64,000 nt of DNA. Source: Arthrinium phaeospermum. Its lineage: Eukaryota > Ascomycota > Sordariomycetes > Amphisphaeriales > Apiosporaceae. The DNA lies in contig QYRS01000013.1 of assembly GCA_006503535.1 (NCBI GenBank), positions 124,001 to 188,000 on the forward strand, written 5' to 3'. The notes below the pieces were generated by a model, which saw nothing but the letters and a program-made list of their open reading frames with translations, was not told the DNA's origin and searched no databases. Positions 11,621 to 23,791 of the stretch are shown here, piece after piece (the stretch's first letter is position 1; every line of letters begins with the position of its first letter). Both the position numbers and the translations under genes were made by a program.

Positions 11621-12245
11621 GTAATTCAGCCTGTAGCCAGCGTTTGCATGTCATGACGATTCTTTCGGCCTGGACACTACGCACGCCTGACTCACATCTC
11701 CAACAGCAGGACCCTGGAACGACTAAGGAACTTGAACGGGGTTCGTTGGTCTTTGAGGGAAGCATGTTCCTTCAGACCTATCGTCGCTTTTCTCCCGATC
11801 TTGTACATGGGTGTTTTCAGTCGGCAGTGGCGCATGGTAAGCCCCCGATGAAGAGCTTTGGGGAACCCCGATCCATACAAGTCTTACTAATGCCGCTTCC
11901 AGATCACCACAACACAGCAGCATCGGGATACTGCACTTTATTTGATTCGTTTTTTCTTCTCGTTTTCTTTCTTTTCGTATTTTCCTCACCACATGGCGCT
12001 GTGTGGTGTATTATTCCGGTGGGGTGACATGTGGGCAGGTCTCGGATAAGGGGCACTATCTGGGGAGACCAGGCGAGGATGCCCTTTTTAGACATTTGCG
12101 CACTCATCATAGCTGTATATTAGCCGCATAGCCGCATAGAACTTTCCATTTCCGACCACTATTCCCTCTTATGATGGTTACTCATACACTATTCGGCCAG
12201 TGAAGAAAGTAATGGTACATGTAGCAATATGCCAAGCTGCATGGG
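11621..12245. other. convergent 3' region
   Basis: Shared 3' region of about 0.6 kb between the AT-hook-like gene and MSH3. It holds T-rich stretches (about 11938-11985) suitable for transcript ends. No gene is seen. Confidence 0.5.
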
Positions 12246-15200
12246 TTACAGCTGCTCTATGCTTGATACTAGCTGATCAAGTTGGTCAGCCCCATCGGAC
12301 TGTAGCAAATCGGCCAGCAACCGGACTGTTCCATTCAGCCTGCGCTTTGCGACTTCGTTCTCGAGCTCCCTCGACTTCTTAGCTGCCACATCCATCACTT
12401 TCCACGGGATGCGGGCAAGTCTTGCCACATTTAATCCATATGAACGGTGAGCGACCCCATCGGCTACTTCATACAAGAATGTGATCTCTTCATCTAAGCC
12501 ATTTGAAGCAGCTTCGTCTGTATCCTCCATTGCTGTGTCGTCCAGGACACGTCCGCTTTTGGTAGCCTCGAAACGCATATGCACATTTCTTATCCGACCG
12601 CCAAGGCTGTCAGCAACGCGGCTCAGACTCTGGTAATGCGTGATGAACAGCGTGAGGCACTTAGTCTGTTCGACGACCTGCTGCAGCACGGCCTGCGCGA
12701 TGGCGGCGCCGTCGTGGGTGCTGGTGCCGCGACCCAGCTCGTCGAGGATGACGAGACTCCGCGGGGTCGCGGTGCGCAGGATGTGGGCCGTCTCCGAGAC
12801 CTCGACCATGAAGGTGCTCTCGCCCGTGAAGAGGTTGTCGCGGGCGCCCATGCGGGTGTGGATGGCGTCGGTGAGTGTAAGCTGCAGGGCGTCGGCGGGG
12901 ACGAAGGAGCCGACCTGGGCCAGCAGCACCAGGAGGGCGACGGCGCGAACGTAAGAGGACTTCCCGCCCATGTTGGGCCCGGTGATGAGCTGGGCCAGGG
13001 GGCACGGCGCCGCCAGCTTGGTGGTGAAGGGGATATAGGACGTGGTGAGCGTTTGTTCGGCGATAGGGTGGCGGCCATTCCGCACGGATATGGTGGGCGG
13101 GTGGTCGGAAGGCAAGAAGGTGGGTTTGGAGTAGCCGGGCAGGGCGGCCACCTTCGACAAGGAGAGCAGGCAGTCGAGCGTTGCTAGGCCTGACACGGCG
13201 TCGCGCAGCGGCTGGTAGTCGGAAGCGACGGTGGATAGGAGTTCGGCAAAGGCCGCGTCACAAGCAGCGGCCAGCGCCTCCTTGTGTTGGTCGCGTTCCG
13301 AAATCAGCCGGACGACGTCGGGCGTGTGGAATCGTGACAGCTTCTTTGTCCCGCTGATCTTCATCCACGAAGCCGGCACTTTCTTCAAGTCGGTGTTGGC
13401 TACTTCGATGAGATACTCGATGCCGGCAACGGTGGCATATTGTACAGGAGACTTCTTGGCGAGCACTTCGGCGGCAGGTTGACGATGAGCATCCAGCTCC
13501 TGCTCCACGGAAGCGATGCCTAACTTGTGATCGGTGATAGCGTCCGTCTCTTCGGTCTCTCGGAAGAAGGTGTACTTGTCATCTTTGCGCGCGGCCTCGG
13601 CATTGATACGATCCAAGTATGACAGCACTGAAGGTAGGATGGCTGGGAGAGAAGCGATGGCTTTGCTGATGGCTGATGAGGCAAAGTCCGTGGTGGTGCG
13701 TTGTTGCGAGTATTGTACCGCGATCCTCTGGAGGGTTTGAAGCACCGCCAAAAGCTCTGGTCGGGTGCATTTACCATAATAGATACGAATCAAGCTGCGT
13801 TCCAGGTCTGTCCTGATATTCACCAGTAGATTCTGCAGCTGGTCAACTTTCGGCGAGTTTTGGTGATTGAGCAGTTCCTCTACCGCTGCCACGCGCTCTT
13901 CAAGCTGGCTTTGATCCAGCAGGGGTCTGCCTAGCCATTTGCGCAGCAGGCGTTTGCCAAACCGGGTGAGGGTCTTGTCCAGAGCCCAGAAGAGGCTTCC
14001 CTTCTCAGCCTGGTCTGTCTGGTTTCGATACACCTCGAGGCTCTCCAATGTTGTACCGTTGATGAGCATATGGGAGCGAGTGCTGAAGGACTGGAAGTAC
14101 TTTGTAAGATCAAAAATGTGCTCCAGGCCGTATTCTTTCAAATGGTTGATCATGGAAGAAAGGCAGATAGTTACGGGCTCAGGAAGCTTGAGGACCTTGT
14201 CGAGCAGAGAGCTGGCATGCTCGTTATCCTCGCTCTCCTTGAGCTTCTCCGCGTAGAATTGCGTGACGTGCGAGTAGGCTTCTGCAGCCGCCGTCTTTGA
14301 CTTGGGTAGCTTTTCGACACGACTGCGGTCTCCGAACACATTGGTGCCACTGGACAAGTGCTTCACCAGCTTGTCCGTGGCCTTGGTAAGCTCGCCGACA
14401 ATGAGGAATTCGCAAGGAGAAATATGGAGCAGTCGCGTCTCAATCTCGCTACGCATGAAGCCATCTTCGAAACTATCATATATGATGTCGCCAGTAGCGG
14501 GTTGGACGGCGATGATGCCAACATCGACCTTTTCGTCCGTGCCCCCACCCTTGGCCTTGGATTCGGTGATGCACAACAAGTATCCGCCAGAGGGCGAACC
14601 GCCCTGTTCGAGCTCGCCGATTTCATCAACGTAGGTCCCCTTTGTGTAGACGTTGGTCAGCTGCCTCACAAAGGGCGCGTTTCTGTTGTCTCCAACTTTC
14701 TTGAGGGCTGCCGTCTCGATCTGTCGGATGACCCCGACCTTGTGCCCAGCGGCCACCAGGCGTTTGGCATGAACTGGAAGTCGCGGTACGGGTATGCTAG
14801 CCGAGGCAAATCGATCCAAATGCGCCTCGGACGGATGCTCATCATACCGCATTTTGCCGGGTATGCAGACTATGCTAAGCTCTTTTGCGGCTATGCGGGC
14901 ATCCTCGCCAAAGAAGCGAAATTTGTAGCCGACTTCCATGATCAGAAGGATGTCCATGTTTTTGCGCTTGATGGTCAGAAACTGCTCCTCCATTGGGGTC
15001 AGCTTCCCCGTCTTTGCCCCCTTTTTCCGGCCTTTCGGAGCTGGACGCTGCTCTTCCTCGTCCTCTTCGGCATCCTCGGCGTCTTCAGGGTTGGTCTGAT
15101 CGTCATTCGTCTGCCACGCCCGACCTCTCAAGCTATCTGGCCGTCCGAGCTTCTTGACAAACTTGGTATGCAAGTCTGCCTTCCTCTTCCTCTCGGCGGC

Positions 15201-15584
15201 AGCATCGTCCCCGTCCTCTTCGGATTGAGGCTCCCGCTGCGAGGCCGTCTCATTGTAGACATAGCGCTCTGTCCGCGCAGCAGAGGGCTTGGTAGTGTTC
15301 TTGGTTTCGGACTTGGTGTCGGACTTGGTGTCGGACTTGGTGGTGTCGGACTTGGTGGCTGGCGGCGAGGTAGCCTGGGTGACCGCAGCCGAGGGCCTGG
15401 ATCGCTTTGTAGGGGTTTTGTTTTCATCATCCGATGGCGGGTCTAGCGAGCGCTTTTTGGAGCTGCTCCCCTCTGGTGTCTGACTGTGTTGGGCTTTCCA
15501 GATGGCATTGAGGCCGTTGACGCTTTTGGGAGTGAAGAAGCTGGTGAGTGCTTGCTGCTTCTTCTCTTTCCCAGCTCCCGCCAT
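12246..15584 (-). CDS. MSH3: DNA mismatch repair protein MSH3
   Basis: Intronless gene for 1112 residues, normal for filamentous-fungal Msh3. With Msh2 it forms MutS-beta, which binds insertion-deletion loops in nuclear DNA. Residues 10-17 (QQALTSFF) are a PCNA-interacting box. A low-complexity Lys/Ser/Asp/Thr tract follows near residues 75-100. The mismatch-binding MutS domain begins around residue 200 ([15 protein letters not shown], then [11 protein letters not shown]). It lacks the Phe-x-Glu of Msh6 and matches the Msh3 type. The ATPase carries Walker [10 protein letters not shown] (about residue 868), then STFMVEVSE, the Walker [13 protein letters not shown] and FITHY. The start is the first ATG before the PIP box. 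The promoter holds an ACGCGT box and a TGACG array. Its antisense strand contains several long open frames that are GC-driven shadows. Confidence 0.97.
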   Translation of the reverse strand: MAGAGKEKKQQALTSFFTPKSVNGLNAIWKAQHSQTPEGSSSKKRSLDPPSDDENKTPTKRSRPSAAVTQATSPPATKSDTTKSDTKSDTKSETKNTTKPSAARTERYVYNETASQREPQSEEDGDDAAAERKRKADLHTKFVKKLGRPDSLRGRAWQTNDDQTNPEDAEDAEEDEEEQRPAPKGRKKGAKTGKLTPMEEQFLTIKRKNMDILLIMEVGYKFRFFGEDARIAAKELSIVCIPGKMRYDEHPSEAHLDRFASASIPVPRLPVHAKRLVAAGHKVGVIRQIETAALKKVGDNRNAPFVRQLTNVYTKGTYVDEIGELEQGGSPSGGYLLCITESKAKGGGTDEKVDVGIIAVQPATGDIIYDSFEDGFMRSEIETRLLHISPCEFLIVGELTKATDKLVKHLSSGTNVFGDRSRVEKLPKSKTAAAEAYSHVTQFYAEKLKESEDNEHASSLLDKVLKLPEPVTICLSSMINHLKEYGLEHIFDLTKYFQSFSTRSHMLINGTTLESLEVYRNQTDQAEKGSLFWALDKTLTRFGKRLLRKWLGRPLLDQSQLEERVAAVEELLNHQNSPKVDQLQNLLVNIRTDLERSLIRIYYGKCTRPELLAVLQTLQRIAVQYSQQRTTTDFASSAISKAIASLPAILPSVLSYLDRINAEAARKDDKYTFFRETEETDAITDHKLGIASVEQELDAHRQPAAEVLAKKSPVQYATVAGIEYLIEVANTDLKKVPASWMKISGTKKLSRFHTPDVVRLISERDQHKEALAAACDAAFAELLSTVASDYQPLRDAVSGLATLDCLLSLSKVAALPGYSKPTFLPSDHPPTISVRNGRHPIAEQTLTTSYIPFTTKLAAPCPLAQLITGPNMGGKSSYVRAVALLVLLAQVGSFVPADALQLTLTDAIHTRMGARDNLFTGESTFMVEVSETAHILRTATPRSLVILDELGRGTSTHDGAAIAQAVLQQVVEQTKCLTLFITHYQSLSRVADSLGGRIRNVHMRFEATKSGRVLDDTAMEDTDEAASNGLDEEITFLYEVADGVAHRSYGLNVARLARIPWKVMDVAAKKSRELENEVAKRRLNGTVRLLADLLQSDGADQLDQLVSSIEQL

Positions 15585-15714
15585 TTTATCGCAACGGATA
15601 TTAACAACACTGCCAACAATACAAGTCGATTAAAAGGCCAAAAGGGTGCGTGCCGGGAAATGAGAGGCGAGAATTGATTGAAGATGGGCGTTGATTTGCT
15701 CGACATCAGTGTGG

Positions 15715-15736
15715 TGACGTGACGTGACGTGACGTC
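15715..15736. promoter_or_regulatory. tandem TGACG array upstream of MSH3
   Basis: Four TGACG cores start at 15715, 15720, 15725 and 15730, spaced exactly 5 bases, the last forming the palindrome GACGTC. They lie about 130-150 bases before the MSH3 start. TGACG is the half site of CRE/ATF-type bZIP factors. A role is inferred. Confidence 0.5.
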
Positions 15737-15774
15737 GGTGCGCGATCTCCTTAACGCGCTTTCCACGATTGAAG

Positions 15775-15780
15775 ACGCGT
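15775..15780. promoter_or_regulatory. MCB-like ACGCGT box upstream of MSH3
   Basis: Palindromic ACGCGT about 190 bases upstream of the MSH3 start codon, with a second ACGCG core at 15754-15758. In yeasts MCB boxes bind MBF and drive G1/S expression of replication and repair genes. Use here is inferred. Confidence 0.5.
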
Positions 15781-15784
15781 ATTG

Positions 15785-16494
15785 AAGGCTAAATTGTCCA
15801 AGTGTGGATTTCTTTCGGGGTACAGTACTTGGCTCGTACGTGTATGGCTTAGGTACTTACCCACCCAATGTTTGCAGTCGGTGGTCGGTGCCTGAACATG
15901 GAGTGCCGGCGGCAGGTACGCGCTAATCATTCTACTGTACTTAACCCCCCGCCATGGATTGGGATCACCTCAGCTATGTGCCCAAGTGATGGCTCGCTCT
16001 CTTGACATCCTCTATCTGTCTTGAGCCTCGCAACCGCATATGTTGCAATCTCCTGACGAGCTTCCTGCTGCTTGTGTAAGGCTCCAGAATGGGCATTGGG
16101 ACGCGGCAGCCACCGACCGCATTGCTGTTTTCCCTCGGCCAATAGGTAGCTGCAGGAGCTCAGCCGTTTTGGTCCTGCCAAGAGCGACGCCATGCTCCTT
16201 ATATAGCTCGTCAAATGCCCGCTTTACGCAAGTATTATTGGGCGGCCCATCATGAAACACTTGGCAGCTGGCAATTAATTGCAGCTCGGGAGTCGTTGTC
16301 GGCACCTCTCTCGATTTGCTGCGCAAAGCTGTCTCGCTCCAACGGGGCCATGTCTGTTCTGGGCAGTGCTCCGTCGAATAAGCAAACACGCAGCATGACT
16401 CCCAGCTCTTGGGAGATCGTCGGACGGGACAGTCCCAAAGAAGACTTCATCTATTGGCAATCAAGGCTCAAGCCACCATACTGCGGCAGGGGTA
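15785..16494. other. intergenic region between MSH3 and xylanase
   Basis: Left part of the divergent 1.3 kb spacer. No gene is supported; open frames here overlap on both strands and lack domains. A CCAAT box lies at about 16138-16142. Confidence 0.45.
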
Positions 16495-16501
16495 TTTAGC
16501 C
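16495..16501 (-). promoter_or_regulatory. XlnR/Xyr1-type site GGCTAAA
   Basis: Plus-strand TTTAGCC reads GGCTAAA on the minus strand, the classic binding sequence of the xylanolytic activator XlnR/Xyr1. It lies about 390 bases upstream of the xylanase start codon. Confidence 0.5.
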
Positions 16502-16792
16502 GCCGGGAAATCGTTGATATAGTCCATCAGTCATCATGCAGTCGCTGTCCCAATAGCTTGGCAAATTGCCACTCCTTGGCTTGGCTTCCCAATCATCCAT
16601 CTCGCATCTCGCAGTTGCAATCTATACCCCACAAATGCCGGCAGTCATACGCCACAGGATCGCCATGGGGATTGCCGTTCTTGCCAGGCCCCGGAAGCTC
16701 AAGTAGGCTTCGTGATTAGGAATAGTGGCATGGGGTTGGCATGGCTCCTCATGGTGAGGGGTATCTCGGCCTGGATAGGGGCCCCCCAGGGA

Positions 16793-16798
16793 TATAAG
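16793..16798 (+). promoter_or_regulatory. TATA box of the xylanase gene
   Basis: TATAAG about 90 bases upstream of the start codon at 16888, a usual distance for a strongly induced fungal secreted-enzyme gene. Confidence 0.5.
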
Positions 16799-16887
16799 AA
16801 GCTTCAGGATCGCCAGTGACCTGAACGAGAAAGGATTCTCACCATACAGGCCATTCCAGCACCTGGCGGTACTCCTCATTGCTCATC

Positions 16888-17604
<717 letters not shown>

Positions 17605-18198
17605 ATTCGCCGGCACCACCAGTGACGGGCGACAGCACCGCCCAAATGCACCAGGACTGGATACGCCGAGGGGCTTCGTGCTCCGACTATCCCCATCAGT
17701 CTAAAGCCGGTGTTTGCTCGTCCAGCTTCTCTCTCGGTTTTCGCTAGACATGTAAACAACTGTCTGGCATCTTGGAGGCTGTTCTTCGTCTATATATTCT
17801 CATTCATCCTTGGCCTAGCGCCAATGTACATATGTCGTTTCACTGGAAGGATATATTACTTACACCACTGTATCGGTGTCAATTCCAGTCATTCTTTCCA
17901 CAAGTGACGCTCTAGGGTACACGGCAGATTATGTGTAGTCATATGTGAACGCATGCATCATAGTCTTACACTTTTTGTCAGGACAGCCTTGTGTCTCAAT
18001 GCCGTCAAGCTCATGACAGATAGCATATGTTGGCAACTCAAAGGAGAAAGAACAAGACCCCACCACGCAATACCCGAATGCTCCGCCGATGATCAGGGTT
18101 GACGTTTTCCAACCCCTGTCCGTACAATACAACTACACCCTACAATCCCACCATCATACCATCTCCCTCGAGTCCAGTGAGGTGCAGAAAGCCCACGT
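17605..18198. other. convergent 3' region of xylanase and protease genes
   Basis: About 0.6 kb of AT-richer sequence with likely 3' untranslated regions of both genes. No coding sequence is supported. Confidence 0.5.
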
Positions 18199-19810
18199 CT
18201 ATGGTGTGGTAACGCCAGCACCGTTGAATGCGATCTTGTTCGGGCTTCCTTTAGGATCGCGTACCATGTCTGGTGTGGCGAGCTCGACCAGTCGACGACG
18301 GACCACATCCGAGCCAAGTAGGTTCTCGCGCGACATCAGGTATGTTGCCAGGCCGGCTACATGTGGAGAAGCTAGCAACGCCCGATAAACCTTTGTCAGC
18401 GTGGCCACCCCATATAGTACGACACTGGCAGAAGAAGATGAGGAGGGGGGCAGGATAGAGGGAAATAAAAGCCGGTTATATGCAACGAGGCTCGCGGATA
18501 CTCACCCATGCTAGTCCCGCTCAGCGTAGTGTACGCGCGACCGTCGGCGCTGGGCCACGCGCTCGTGATGTCGACGCCCGGCGCGAACATGTCGACGCAG
18601 GCTCCGTAGTTGCTCCAGCTGGGCCGCGTGTCGGACTTGTCGATGGCTGCGACGGCGGTCGCGTTGGGCCCGCGCGCGGGCGAGAACCCGCACGCGTCGG
18701 CGCCGAAGTTGCTCGCGGCGACCACCACCGTCATGCCCTGCGCGTGGGCACGCTGCACCATGTCGTCGAGCGGCTGATACGTCGAGCCCCCGATCGACAT
18801 GTTGATCACGGAGCGCTTGATCATGCCCAGGGCCGTGGCGTTGCCACAGGCTGATATATCTCCTTAGTTTCCCAACCCAATCTAAAGTTTCCAAAAGGGA
18901 GAGGAAAGGGAAGGGGAGGTTGGGAGGGTTTCGTACCCCAATCTACGGCTGCCATGACGCCAGACCAAGACCCTGCCGAGTTCTTGTCGAGGCACTTTAC
19001 CGCCACGGGAATGGTGGTATTATCGACTCCCACAGAGTTGCCGGCCGCTGTGGCCGCCGTGTGGGTTCCATGGCCGTTGTCGTCATCATCCTGTGCCATG
19101 TCAGCCTGCCTTGCCCACCTCCTGTACTCCGATGGAGTACTGGCCAATGAGCTTACCGGAGCTCCGTCAATGAAGTTCTTGCCCCAGACGGCTCGGTCAC
19201 CGAACTCGTGGTGTTTCAATTGAATACCGCTGTCGAGGACGTACAGCCGGGTCTTCGGTGCCGTCGTCTTGAGGTATCCGATCATCCCAGGCAGGCGGTG
19301 GGAGATCCGGGCGAGCCCCCACGGCTGAGAGGATACGCCGTCGTCTCGGGGTCTGGGGTTCTTGATGGCCGCTTGCACAGTGACCTTCCCATCTTGAGCT
19401 ACGTAAGCAACCTATAGAGGAAAAGAAAAGGGGGGGAGACCCGGTTAGCCCCGATCAAGCAATTCTTCCCCAGAGGAAAGACATGTATACAATAACCGTA
19501 GATGGGTACTCACTTCGGGGTGTCTCCTGATTATCTCTAGCAAAACCCTGTCGCACTCGATGTGGAAAGCGTGCAGTCCATTGACGCTGTCAAAAGTCTT
19601 CCGCAGACCACGAAAGGGGCCGAGAAGCGCCCTGGACAGCTTGCGCAGCGAGTCGTAGTAGGCGTTGGCTGCGGGTGGCGTGAGGTCCTGTTTCAGGACC
19701 ACGATCCAGTTGTTCTCGAGGGCGCCTTTGACGTCGTGGCCTAGGAGAGGCACCTGGGCGAGAACGAAGAGCGGCCAGAAGCACAGGACGATGAGCCGAG
19801 TCAACATCAT
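18199..19810 (-). CDS. subtilisin-like serine protease, proteinase K type (S8)
   Basis: Five exons on the minus strand: 19810-19514, 19411-19157, 19090-18937, 18850-18506 and 18371-18199, giving 407 residues. The start gives a signal peptide (MMLTRLIVLCFWPLFVLAQ). An inhibitor I9-type propeptide follows, with NNWIVVLKQDL and VNGLHAF. The mature domain carries the triad D159 (YVLDSGI), H191 (NGHGTHTA) and S349 (GTSMASPHVAG). The oxyanion-region segment (VVVAASNFGADAC) is also present. It is a secreted endopeptidase, probably around 290 residues when mature. The last intron (134 bases) splits the GTSMA motif right after Met, and only the join to 18371 restores ASPHVAG. Exon 3 to 4 joins with an unusual GTACGA donor. 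It is tail to tail with the xylanase, suggesting a pair of secreted degradative enzymes, although coregulation is not shown. Confidence 0.93.
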
Positions 19811-22544
19811 CTTGTCCCCTTTTTATATCTTCCGGCAAGGAATCGAAAAGAGTGTTGTGATGCCAGGATGCCTCTGGAGTTATCGTGGGGTGGAGAGTCG
19901 AAGGTATAAGCCGGCAAGCTACTGGATATGATGGGCTGATTGTTTGTCTGCAAAGTTGGCTGGCGGCGAATCTGTTTATGAAGTTATCTGGAGATATTCG
20001 GTGGTTCTGAGCCAAAGGGGCTATGATCATTTATACTAGTAATTGCGGCGAAAGAATGTCGCGCTTCTTTGCGTGGGAAAAATGGTGAAAAGCTCAACTT
20101 GTCATATGAACAATCCCTTCATAGGCTTTACACATGTCGCCTTCTGGTTCACATCGGTTCCTACGGGTGTTCGTCACAGGAGATCGATACATTAGAATTA
20201 TGTCGGACATCACCATAGGCTACGAGTATGACTATTAGAGCCACATATTGAGGTTCGGATCGATATTGACTTCCTACTGGTCCCCATGGCTTGTTGCCAT
20301 TTTTTTCGAACCGGGAGCACTTGCATGGTCTCTCCTCCTCATCCACCCATCAATCTATTGCTCGATGTCACCTACCGCATTCGACAAACTATCAACTTTC
20401 GATCATTCAGTATGGCCAAGAGTGACCCTGGCGTTCGATAGATGGGCGGAAGCGCCGGATGCGCTGAACAATCCCTATTTGTTGCGTCTGGCCACCATGG
20501 TTGGCGCCTCGAAGACCTGCCGGAAATCAATGAATCGAAGGCAAATCTTGCACGGGGTATCATGAAAAGAATAGATGCATGCAGTCTATCGTGATTCGGT
20601 TGGTACATGGCAATCGGGTCTTGTATATGCGCTGTATGAGTTCTACTTTTTGACGTCTACAATGCTTATTCTGGTGCCCGAAGGATGTAGACGAACCTCG
20701 CAGAGTGGTCTGATTGTCGATTTCGAATTTGCCAATGGTAAGTAGATGCTGTAATCGGTAGCAGTGTCGAGAAGGAAAACAAGATTGATGGCGTTTTGCA
20801 TGTCACAGTCGCTGCATGGTGTAACTGGATGGACTTGCTCAGATCATTCCCATTGGCTCCTGAGTTGCGTCTGTAGCCCATTGACTTTATCAAAGAACCC
20901 CGAATCTATGCCGTTGCTTTTCAGCAGCTGAAACCAGGTCTATCTAAGCAAGGCCAAAGGGATAGCTGGATAGACAACGGCGACATACGTTGGTATACCC
21001 AATGTACGATGGAGACTGTCCCGTGATACTCCCTGACACGAGCAGCGTGCCGCCAAGTCTGACAGTCGGTCGTACACGTCAAGGGTCTTGGTCTCAGGTT
21101 CTCGGACTGAGCTCGCACAGAGGCCGTGTCTTACATACCCGTATGTCTTTCGGAATCCAATAGTCTAACATGGCGGCAAGGGTCGGGGGGTGCGTATCCC
21201 CCGGTATACAGTCAAGCAATGAATGAGAACGTGACACATAGAATGGGCTATCAAGATTCTGTATTGAAAGAACAGAACAACAATGCCACGCGGTGTACTA
21301 TCCCGGGACAACGTATTGCATTGCACCGGGCCGTATATCGCGATATGTTTGCGGTCTGCGGGTTTTCTCTCATCGGCCTGCCTGCCTGCCCTCTTCACCT
21401 GCACCGATACTGTTTGTGCATGGGTTCAAGCCAGCGGTAAGAGATGTTGAGAGAGGCGTGACGATAGGCCACTTTGGAGTGAAGTAGGCATGAGTCGCTG
21501 GGTGCTGACTCGCATGGCGAGTGGATGCATCCGAATCATCTGACATAGTACCAAGCGTACGCCAATATGGTATATGCAGACCAGACCAGACAGCTCATCA
21601 GGCCTGTCAGAAGCTCATACGGTGATGGCCACGTATGATTCCCTATCCCCCCCTTTTTCCTCCTGTGCGCCTGGCGTGGATGACCCAGGGGGGGGGTTGC
21701 ACAAGCGTGAATGCGACTATCGAGGCAAAACCTCTCACCTGAGCCTGCCCGGGGAGCCTCGGAAGCCTCGTGGAGTCGTTGGAAAGGTGGGATGGTCGCC
21801 CAAGCCCGTTGCCGAGCCTGGACTTTGATCCATCCTGCGCCTCCCCTTGCTCGTCAAAGCGAAGCAGCCTGGTAGGCATACTGTAGCCAACAAATCGCAA
21901 CGCGTGGGTGGTCTGGGAGTGGCAACACTAACACGCACGTCAAGCAATATGGACTGAACGTGACAGCAGCTGGACATGCTCAAGACCCGAATCACCCGCA
22001 CGATATGATAAGGTGTTTTTGTCACCGGTGCCCTCCTTTGTTGTCGTCCCCTACACTCGGCATCTTAGGTCGAGGCCATGCCTCCGCTACGGGCTACGGA
22101 GAACAATCCAAGCCAAGAGTTCAAGGCGCATCAATGGAAAATGCCTCATAGAAAGAATGGCCATGCAGCCAAGTGTTCTTGATGTTTGGTGTAGTTCATT
22201 CCAAAGGATGATAACTGGCTGGCGATGGCATCAGCGCGGAGAGCTGGCGGACGAAGGGAAAATGGCTCATAACAGAAGAAGGGGCCCGTCTCGGCGTCGG
22301 TGCTTTGTGCTATTTTTACCAGTTTTGCGGCGTCCAACCGTGTCTTCTAGGGCGGCTTGTAGAAGGAAATCCAAGAGTTGGAAGTTTCGTGTCTGAAGGA
22401 GGGCGCAGGGAGTGCCAATGAGAGGCGCGGCTTTCCTGAACGGGCAACCCCCTGGCTGTTCTGCTTGGCGTGCAGCTCCTCCGCACTGTCAAATACCTAA
22501 TGTTTCCTGTCAACGATTGCCGCCCTGCAACCTCCTGCCTCCTT

Positions 22545-22561
22545 CCCCCCCCCCCCCCCCC
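22545..22561. repeat. 17-base poly-C tract
   Basis: Uninterrupted run of C in the gene-poor region, likely length-variable. Confidence 0.9.
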
Positions 22562-23050
22562 ACGCCGATCATCTTCGCAATCCAGTTAGTCTGAGGCCGC
22601 CCCATGGCATACATACCGCTCACTACCGACATACCGACATACTTACATCCTACATACACTGTCGCCGTGGTCGAACCTCGTGGCGGGGATTTCGCAACTG
22701 CAATCTGGCGGCCGTGTTTGCGGGATTTATTCTTGTGGCCGCTCAGTTCATGTTACAGCAACCTCGCGCACAAGGACGCCGTCTCCCGTGGATGGTGTTT
22801 GCTTGCTTGCTGTATCTGCATCTGGTCCTGTATCCGCGCCATCTCGCACGCCGTAGCCTCTCGCTATACTCTTGACTCTTGGCCCCCAACATCCATCTTG
22901 GCCTTGCCGGATGGTTGTATCTACGCAGTCTCTAAGCAGTCCCTAAGGTGTTGGCATGCTTTCCAAAACGTCTCACCGATCTTGGGATGGCAGCCAGTTG
23001 TCGAGAGACGTGACATCCGGGTGCCCAGTGACGGGAATATAAAGTTCGGG

Positions 23051-23078
23051 CCAAGCAGCCAAGCAGCCAAGCAGCCAA
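23051..23078. repeat. CCAAGCAG tandem repeat
   Basis: Three perfect 8-base copies plus a partial copy (CCAA), about 225 bases upstream of the small hypothetical gene. Confidence 0.9.
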
Positions 23079-23224
23079 ATCAGGCCAAGTGCCATCGCCC
23101 CCTCGTCCCACAAAGGTTCTTCTTCCATACTGTAGCCTCCAGCGTAGGTTCCCGGCCAGGTGCTGACTTGCCCTCGAAGCTTGTTTTTTCCCTTCGTTTC
23201 TTTCTCCTCGTGCATACCCGTACA

Positions 23225-23233
23225 TATATATAA
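23225..23233 (+). promoter_or_regulatory. TATA box before small hypothetical gene
   Basis: TATATATAA lies about 75 bases upstream of the ATG at 23303, the main support that the downstream frame is expressed. Confidence 0.5.
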
Positions 23234-23302
23234 GGGGGGGCGATTGCGGACGTCTCTAGCTTTCTCAACTCTCGATTGACGGTATCTTACTGCCGCTGTA
23301 GA

Positions 23303-23791
23303 ATGCCTCTCTCCGATATTTGCATGCTCTCAACTTCTGTTCCCACCATTCCTAGCGCAGGCAGGCGTGGCGACGACCAGTTCACCACCGTCGCTCCCTT
23401 GCCACCGTATCAGGACCGCCCGGTCTACCATCCCGCCCGGAGGGACAGCAGTTCAAGCTCCTCTTCCACTTCCTCCTCCTCCTCCTGCTCCTGGAAGTGC
23501 CCCCGCAGTATATGCGCCATGAGCCCGGCCAGCGAGGCCTATTCACCTCCGTCGCCCCCATCTGTGTCCCCCATCACGGCACACCGTACCCAGCGCACCA
23601 TCAGCCCGGGTGTTTACATCTCCAAGGGAGAGGGCCACTCGGTTCGACATTCGTGGATCATCGACGGCCGCCTCGTCGAATTTCCCTTCGCCGCCACAAA
23701 TATCAGAGACACGTACGGCCACAGGACAGCCGGGCTCAGCCAGGCTAGACCCCTTCCCACCGGCAGCGTTGGCGGCGGACGCTCCGTCTAG
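23303..23791 (+). CDS. hypothetical Ser/Pro-rich protein
   Basis: Single-exon frame of 162 residues. It begins MPLSDICMLSTSVP, has an almost pure serine run around residues 50-62 and a Ser/Pro-rich middle. It then has a better-ordered segment (SPGVYISKGEGHSVRHSW, then DGRLVEFPFAATNIRD) that looks constrained. No signal peptide, membrane segment or named domain is seen. A TATATATAA box precedes it at a normal distance. It stands alone between the protease and the CSC1-type gene. I do not recognise it and suggest no function. A chance open frame is the alternative. Confidence 0.5.
   Translation: MPLSDICMLSTSVPTIPSAGRRGDDQFTTVAPLPPYQDRPVYHPARRDSSSSSSSTSSSSSCSWKCPRSICAMSPASEAYSPPSPPSVSPITAHRTQRTISPGVYISKGEGHSVRHSWIIDGRLVEFPFAATNIRDTYGHRTAGLSQARPLPTGSVGGGRSV

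Larger units (their letters stand above)
19811..23302. other. gene-poor intergenic region
   Basis: About 3.5 kb with no convincing gene. The left end is the protease promoter, with a TATAAA on the minus strand near 20030-20035. Open frames at 20248-20565 and 22604-23233 have no domain or codon signature. Tracts include a 17-base C run and an 8-base tandem repeat, listed separately. Confidence 0.5.

Noticed and set aside
14358..15446. 362-codon open frame antisense to MSH3
   Set aside because: It is opposite a complete, motif-rich MSH3 frame and has no domain. It arises from the high GC content of the sense strand.
19821..19828. TATAAAAA just upstream of the S8 protease start
   Set aside because: Only about 12 bases from the start codon, too close to act as a TATA box for this start.
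22604..23233. 209-codon open frame in the gene-poor region
   Set aside because: No ordered segment or recognisable domain, and it overlaps several competing frames.
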